This document shows positions 34,253 through 38,382 of a DNA stretch of 38,382 nucleotides, piece by piece (the stretch's first letter is position 1; each line of letters begins with the position of its first letter). Source of the stretch: Pseudomonas sp. RIT-PI-q. Its GTDB lineage: Bacteria > Pseudomonadota > Gammaproteobacteria > Pseudomonadales > Pseudomonadaceae. A program made the translations under genes and the position numbers. The notes under the pieces were generated by a model, which saw only the letters and a list, made by a program, of their open reading frames with translations, had not been told where the DNA came from and made no database searches. The DNA is taken from positions 1 through 38,382 of the forward strand of contig NZ_LHPC01000045.1 in assembly GCF_001297125.1 (NCBI RefSeq), written 5' to 3'.

Positions 34253-34888
34253 TCAGCGCGGTTTCGGACCGAACGCTGACGCCGTGATGCCCCATTGCCC
34301 CAGCCAGTAACTGAGGATGATCACATACGGCGCAGCCTCGAACGGCACGACAAAGCGGCTGATGCCAATCACGCTGTCGGAAAACACAAACGCCACCGCA
34401 CCGGCCGCCGCCAGCAGCGCCGAGCGCTTGGGCACGTCGGTGCCAAGCCGGGCCAACGCCCTCCAGAGCATCGCGCTGATCGCCAGACCGTAGACGATCA
34501 CCGGAATCAGCAACGGCCCCAGCCCGTGGGAAATCAGGATCCCCAGCAGCACGGCACCGACGCCGAGCGCGATAATCAGCGGCAACACTGCCAATCGCCG
34601 ACAATCGCTCAAATAGGCCTTCAGATACGCCAGATGAGCGACGAGAAACGCCCCGAGACCGAACACGAACAAATCTTGCGGAAACGCCAGCAGCACGTCC
34701 CCCAGCAGGGAGAACATCAATCCAAGGCTGATCCAGCGTCGATATTCGTTGGGCGGTGCGTCGTGCAGCCAGCCGAGCAGCGCCAGAACCGGCAGCGGCT
34801 TCACCATCAGGCACAGCAGCGTGGCGTGCACGCTGAGGCCGTAAAGGAAGGTCACCGCGCCCATCAGCGCCAGAATCAGCCAGCCCAC
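34253..34888 (-). CDS. Lysoplasmalogenase-family (YhhN/TMEM86) membrane protein
   Basis: Integral membrane protein of 211 residues with about seven to eight hydrophobic helices. It has the YhhN-family features KPLPVLALLGWL near the N-terminus, LMFSLLGDVLLAFPQDLFVFGLGAFLVAHLAY in the middle, and GAVAFVFSDSVIGISRF. Mammalian TMEM86B cleaves lysoplasmalogen; the bacterial role is unknown. It begins with GTG, 2 bp after the inhibitor lipoprotein gene stop, so it is coupled to it. Confidence 0.88.
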   Translation of the reverse strand: MGWLILALMGAVTFLYGLSVHATLLCLMVKPLPVLALLGWLHDAPPNEYRRWISLGLMFSLLGDVLLAFPQDLFVFGLGAFLVAHLAYLKAYLSDCRRLAVLPLIIALGVGAVLLGILISHGLGPLLIPVIVYGLAISAMLWRALARLGTDVPKRSALLAAAGAVAFVFSDSVIGISRFVVPFEAAPYVIILSYWLGQWGITASAFGPKPR

Positions 34889-34890
34889 GA

Positions 34891-35283
34891 TCAGTTGACC
34901 GAGATCGCGCAGTCGAAGGTTTCCACCGGCAACACTTCCGGCGCCCAGGGCTGTTGGGACGTCAGGCGCAAACGCCCGGTTCCGGTAGCGAAGGCCTGGA
35001 AGCGCCAGGTCGAGATCCCGGCCGCACCGACCACGCCGGCATCTTCAGGGTTGCTGTAGACCTCGGGGCTGAGTGCGCGCAAGACGCCGCCGGCCGAATC
35101 CTGGATCGCCCAGCGGTAACCCGTGGTCGGGTTGCTGGGCAGGGTCAGGATCAGGTTTTGCCCGTTGTGCAGTTTCGCCGGGCATTCGCTTTGTTTTTCC
35201 ACGGTCACGTTCTGTTTCGGTTGCGTGGCGCAGGCGGCCAGCAGGGCGAGGCTGAAGGGGACGAACAGGCGGGTGGGGGACAT
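34891..35283 (-). CDS. icp: Chagasin-type (I42) cysteine protease inhibitor lipoprotein
   Basis: Lipoprotein of 130 residues with signal ending LLAAC (lipidated C18). The inhibitor loop NPTTGYRW (51-58) and the QPW loop (111-113) are the hallmarks of chagasin/ICP, which blocks papain-like cysteine proteases. Located in the envelope. I chose the ATG at 35283; a longer frame from 35529 would run through the REP pair. P. aeruginosa has the same neighbours (Icp beside a Lon-type protease), from memory. Confidence 0.88.
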   Translation of the reverse strand: MSPTRLFVPFSLALLAACATQPKQNVTVEKQSECPAKLHNGQNLILTLPSNPTTGYRWAIQDSAGGVLRALSPEVYSNPEDAGVVGAAGISTWRFQAFATGTGRLRLTSQQPWAPEVLPVETFDCAISVN

Positions 35284-35381
35284 AAGATCAGCGGCTCCGG
35301 CATTCACGACGAACGGCGAGCATAACTGAAGATGAGACAAATTGTGACAGCCGCCGGGGTCGGCGTTGTGAGTGCCGACGT

Positions 35382-35474
35382 CATCGCGGGCAAGCCCGCT
35401 CCCACAGTGATTGAGCGTGTACACAAATTTTGTGTTCGACTCAATTCCCTGTGGGAGCGGGCTTGCCCGCGATG
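35382..35474. repeat. REP inverted pair, GTGGGAGCGGGCTTGCCCGC subtype
   Basis: Perfect 26-bp arms at 35382-35407 and 35449-35474. The loop has a nested hairpin (ACACAAATTTTGTGT). It separates the lon stop from the inhibitor gene. Confidence 0.93.
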
Positions 35475-35500
35475 GCGATCGAATGGACGCTACTTCACTT

Positions 35501-37918
35501 TCAGAAAAGAATCTTCGCCACATCCGCAAAACGCTTGGCGAAATGCACGGTAATCCCCTCTTTCAGGTATTCCGGCAACTCCTCAAAGCTCCCACGGTTA
35601 GGCTCCGGCAGGATCAATTCGAAAATCTTCTGCCGCCGCGCCGCGATCACTTTCTCACGCACCCCGCCAATCGGCAGGACATGCCCGGTCAGGGTCAATT
35701 CACCGGTCATCGCCACGCCTTTTTTCGGCGGCTGGTTACGCGCCAGGGACAGCAGGGCACTGGCCATGGTCACGCCGGCGCTCGGGCCGTCTTTCGGCGT
35801 CGCGCCTTCCGGGACGTGCAAGTGCACGAAGGCTTCGTCGAAGAACTTCGGATCACCGCCAAACGACTTCAGATTGGAGCTGACGTAGCTGTAGGCGATT
35901 TCCGCCGATTCCTTCATCACATCACCCAGTTGCCCGGTGAGTTTGAAGCCACGGTTCAACGTGTGGATGCGCGTCGCTTCGATCGGCAGGGTCGCGCCGC
36001 CCATGCTGGTCCACGCCAGGCCGGTAATCACGCCGGTGCCGGACAGCACTTGCTCGTTGCGGAACACCGGATGCCCGAGGGAGGCTTCGAGGTCTTTCGG
36101 GCCGAGTTTGATCACGGCTTTTGGCTCGTCGATCAGCTTCACGACAGCCTTGCGAACCAGTTTGCCCAGTTGTTTTTCCAGCTGGCGCACGCCGGCTTCA
36201 CGAGCGTAACCGTCGATCAACGCTTTGAGGGCGCTGTCGCTGATGCTCAGGCTGCCTTTCGACACACCGGCCTTTTCAAGTTGCTTGGGCCACAGGTGAC
36301 GTTTGGCGATGGCGATTTTTTCTTCAGTGATGTAACCCGACAGGCGGATCACTTCCATCCGGTCCAGCAACGGGCCGGGGATCGAGTCCAGGGTGTTGGC
36401 GGTGCAGATGAACAGCACTTTCGACAGGTCCAGACGCAGGTCCAGATAGTGGTCGAGGAATTCGACGTTCTGCTCCGGGTCGAGGGTTTCCAGCAGCGCC
36501 GAGGCCGGGTCGCCCTGGTAGCTCTGGCCCATCTTGTCGATCTCGTCGAGCATGATCACCGGGTTCATCACTTCGACGTCTTTCAACGCCTGCACCAGTT
36601 TGCCCGGCTGCGCGCCGATGTACGTGCGGCGGTGGCCCTTGATCTCGGCTTCGTCGCGCATGCCGCCGAGGCTGAAGCGGTAGAACGGCCGGCCCAGCGA
36701 TTCGGCGATGGATTTGCCGACGCTGGTTTTACCCACGCCCGGCGGGCCCACAAGCAGCACGATGGAGCCGCTGATCTCGCCTTTGTAGGCACCGACCGCG
36801 AGGAATTCGAGGATGCGGTCCTTGATGTCGTCGAGGCCGGCGTGGTGTTTGTCCAGCACCTTGCGCGCGTGTTTGAGGTCGAGTTTGTCCTCGCCATACA
36901 CGCCCCACGGCACCGAGGTCGCCCAGTCGAGGTAGTTGCGGGTGACCGCGTACTCCGGCGAACCGGTCTCGAGGATCGACAGCTTGTTCATTTCCTCTTC
37001 GATGCGTTTTTGCGCCTGGGCGGGCAACACTTTGCCTTCCAGACGTTGTTCGAATTGTTCGATGTCGGCGCTGCGGTCGTCCTTGGTCAGGCCCAGCTCT
37101 TGCTGGATGACTTTGAGCTGTTCCTTAAGGAAGAACTCGCGCTGATGCTCGCCGATTTTGCGGTTAACTTCGGCGGAAATCTCTTTTTGCAGGCGCGCGA
37201 CTTCGACTTCCTTGCGCAGCATCGGCAGGACTTTTTCCATGCGCTTGAGCATGGGCACGCAGTCGAGCACTTCTTGCAGCTCGTTGCCGGTGGCGGAGGT
37301 CAGGGCGGCGGCGAAGTCGGTCAGTGGCGATGGGTCGTTGGGGCTGAAGCGGTTGAGGTAGTTTTTCAGCTCTTCGCTGTACAGCGGGTTGAGCGGCAGC
37401 AGTTCCTTGATCGCGTTGATCAGCGCCATGCCGTAGGCCTTGACCTCGTCGGTCGGCTCGGTGGGCTGGTGCGGGTATTCGACTTCCACCAGGTACGGTG
37501 GGCGATGGTGCTTGAGCCAGGTGCGAATGCGCACGCGGGTCAGGCCTTGGGCGACGAATTGCAGTTTGCCGTTTTCGCGGCTGGCGTGATGGACCTTGAC
37601 CAGCGTGCCGTAGAGCGGCAGTGCCGAGGTGTCGAAGTGGCGCGGGTCTTCCTGGGGCGTGTCCATGTAGAACAGGGCCAGGGAGTGGTGGTCGGATTTG
37701 CTCACCAGGTCGAGGGTTTCGGCCCAGGGTTCTTCGTTGACGATGACCGGCAGCACTTGGGCCGGGAAGAACGGGCGGTTGTGGATCGGGATGATGTAGA
37801 CCTTGTCCGGCAGGTTCTGGCCTGGCAGGGCGAGGCCTTTGCCGGTGGAGTGGTGTTCGGCGTTCTCTGGGTCGGCGTATTCGCTCGGGTCTTCAGGGAA
37901 TTCTTGCTGGTCGCTCAT
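35501..37918 (-). CDS. lon: Lon-family ATP-dependent protease (AsrA-like)
   Basis: Cytoplasmic AAA+ protease of 805 residues. It has an N-terminal Lon substrate domain (IIPIHNRPFFPAQVLPVIV), Walker A GPPGVGKT (K397), Walker B VIMLDEIDK, and a C-terminal protease domain with the Ser713-Lys756 dyad (DGPSAGVTM, GGVREKV). The 43-residue dyad spacing equals that of E. coli Lon. The acidic N-terminus and neighbours (I42 inhibitor) resemble the second Lon-type protease of P. aeruginosa, AsrA, rather than the main Lon beside clpX. I chose the ATG at 37918 (AGGTG upstream); a start at 37933 adds five residues. A heat-shock promoter lies upstream. Confidence 0.94.
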   Translation of the reverse strand: MSDQQEFPEDPSEYADPENAEHHSTGKGLALPGQNLPDKVYIIPIHNRPFFPAQVLPVIVNEEPWAETLDLVSKSDHHSLALFYMDTPQEDPRHFDTSALPLYGTLVKVHHASRENGKLQFVAQGLTRVRIRTWLKHHRPPYLVEVEYPHQPTEPTDEVKAYGMALINAIKELLPLNPLYSEELKNYLNRFSPNDPSPLTDFAAALTSATGNELQEVLDCVPMLKRMEKVLPMLRKEVEVARLQKEISAEVNRKIGEHQREFFLKEQLKVIQQELGLTKDDRSADIEQFEQRLEGKVLPAQAQKRIEEEMNKLSILETGSPEYAVTRNYLDWATSVPWGVYGEDKLDLKHARKVLDKHHAGLDDIKDRILEFLAVGAYKGEISGSIVLLVGPPGVGKTSVGKSIAESLGRPFYRFSLGGMRDEAEIKGHRRTYIGAQPGKLVQALKDVEVMNPVIMLDEIDKMGQSYQGDPASALLETLDPEQNVEFLDHYLDLRLDLSKVLFICTANTLDSIPGPLLDRMEVIRLSGYITEEKIAIAKRHLWPKQLEKAGVSKGSLSISDSALKALIDGYAREAGVRQLEKQLGKLVRKAVVKLIDEPKAVIKLGPKDLEASLGHPVFRNEQVLSGTGVITGLAWTSMGGATLPIEATRIHTLNRGFKLTGQLGDVMKESAEIAYSYVSSNLKSFGGDPKFFDEAFVHLHVPEGATPKDGPSAGVTMASALLSLARNQPPKKGVAMTGELTLTGHVLPIGGVREKVIAARRQKIFELILPEPNRGSFEELPEYLKEGITVHFAKRFADVAKILF

Positions 37919-37948
37919 GGGGCACCTGCGCAATGGGGTATGGGTCTT

Positions 37949-37978
37949 AGATGGGGCAGGTGGGGGGTGGTTTCAATG
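37949..37978 (-). promoter_or_regulatory. Sigma-32 (heat-shock) promoter of the Lon-family gene
   Basis: On the minus strand, -35 CATTGAAA (37978-37971) is followed by 14 bp and then -10 CCCCATCT (37956-37949). This is very close to the consensus CTTGAAA / CCCCATnT, with normal spacing. Transcription would start about 25 bp before the ATG. Confidence 0.78.
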
Positions 37979-38049
37979 GTAGGCGATATTTCCGGGTGTG
38001 TGTTCAGGGTTTGGACAGCTCTTGGCGGCCTTCGGGCCGACCATTTTCT

Positions 38050-38300
38050 TGGGTGATTGTGTACATATCCGTTTTTGCGGTGAAGGCTGCTATTGGTTCC
38101 GCCCTTACGGCGGGTCACTTGGAAAAGCCCCAAGTAACCAAGGGCTCTTGCCCCTTTCGTTCGGTGCCTCGCTGTGGCTCGGCATGCCCTCGCTCCGGTC
38201 CTGCTCCGTGGGCCCGCCGCCATCGGCCATCCATGGCCGGGGGCGGCTAACCCGGCATCCATGCCGGGTTGCCCACTGCGCAGAACCTGCGCTCGGCCTT
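38050..38300. repeat. Probable interspersed non-coding repeat with hairpins
   Basis: No gene is seen in this stretch. It contains GTGTACATATCCG, a CGGGTCACTTGG / CCAAGTAACC region, and two perfect hairpins: CGGCCATccATGGCCG (38224-38239) and AACCCGGCAT/ATGCCGGGTT (38249-38270). From memory, similar sequence recurs in many places in fluorescent Pseudomonas genomes. Only one copy is in this window, so repetition cannot be shown here. Confidence 0.5.
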
Positions 38301-38326
38301 ACGATATAGGTTGTCCGTTCCTTCCT

Positions 38327-38350
38327 CTTCCATACTTCGGTGTCTGGAAG
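38327..38350 (+). promoter_or_regulatory. Hairpin with C(TTCG)G tetraloop
   Basis: CTTCCA (38327-38332) pairs with TGGAAG (38345-38350) below a C-TTCG-G tetraloop at 38335-38340. It lies 24 bp upstream of a possible start codon. Confidence 0.4.
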
Positions 38351-38374
38351 TCAGTGTTGATCTAAGGAAGGAAC

Positions 38375-38382
38375 ATGCACCT
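38375..38382 (+). CDS. Possible start of the next gene (cut by the window edge)
   Basis: An ATG at 38375 follows a strong ribosome site (AAGGAAGGA, 4 bp spacing). Only the first codons (Met-His) are present, so the product cannot be known. Confidence 0.35.

Noticed and set aside
35411..38056. Open frame of 881 codons on the plus strand opposite the Lon-family gene
   Set aside because: It is antisense to a gene with full Lon motifs, has no family resemblance and begins inside a REP pair. Long antisense frames are expected from GC-rich third positions.

Overview
The window comes from the chromosome of a fluorescent-type Pseudomonas. The evidence is the GC-rich codon use, the many GTAGGAGC/GTGGGAGC-headed REP inverted pairs between genes, and gene sets in pseudomonad order: nagR-nagA-nagB(II)-nagF-nagE, guaB-guaA, a CumA-like multicopper oxidase followed by tadA, cmoA-cmoB, and a Lon-type protease beside an I42 cysteine-protease inhibitor. 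Species cannot be fixed from sequence alone.

Left part (1-7.99 kb). After a 143-bp tandem array of REP pairs (1-488) comes a leftward N-acetylglucosamine regulon. The GntR repressor NagR is followed by NagA (deacetylase), an isomerase-type GlcN6P deaminase, the IIA-HPr-EI fusion NagF, and the IIC-IIB-IIB permease NagE. A TTGACA promoter embedded in repeated ACCACTT-type operator motifs lies upstream of nagR.

Central housekeeping part (8-16.98 kb). An L,D-transpeptidase-fold protein and a zinc-ribbon Nudix hydrolase point left. A CoA-type Nudix hydrolase, a gamma-carbonic-anhydrase-like protein, a DUF1289 protein, a VUT-family membrane protein, purT, a CxxC hypothetical protein and guaB-guaA point right. 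Three of these genes (purT, guaB, guaA) serve purine synthesis. A strong intrinsic terminator closes guaA.

Accessory part (16.99-30.2 kb). A 1511-residue dermonecrotic-toxin-like protein carries a roughly 520-residue module twice. The catalytic-looking His residues survive only in the second copy. Next is a trehalose PTS regulon: TreR, divergent from treP, treC, a LamB-like porin, a second IIA-HPr-EI fusion, and a small cysteine-less EIIB-like protein. In P. aeruginosa, as I recall it, guaA is directly followed by the cumA/tadA homologues, so this block looks inserted between them.

Right part (30.3-38.4 kb). A CumA-like multicopper oxidase overlaps tadA. These converge on cmoA-cmoB, so two wobble-position tRNA modification functions sit side by side. 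Next come a lysoplasmalogenase, an I42 inhibitor lipoprotein and a Lon-family protease preceded by a good heat-shock (sigma-32) promoter. The last ~460 bp is non-coding, hairpin-rich sequence that looks like an interspersed repeat. It ends at a possible start codon of another gene.

The most unusual signals are: a family of EIIB-like PTS modules without the phosphorylated cysteine, present in both sugar systems; the duplicated toxin with one degenerate and one intact copy; and nested TreR palindromes.
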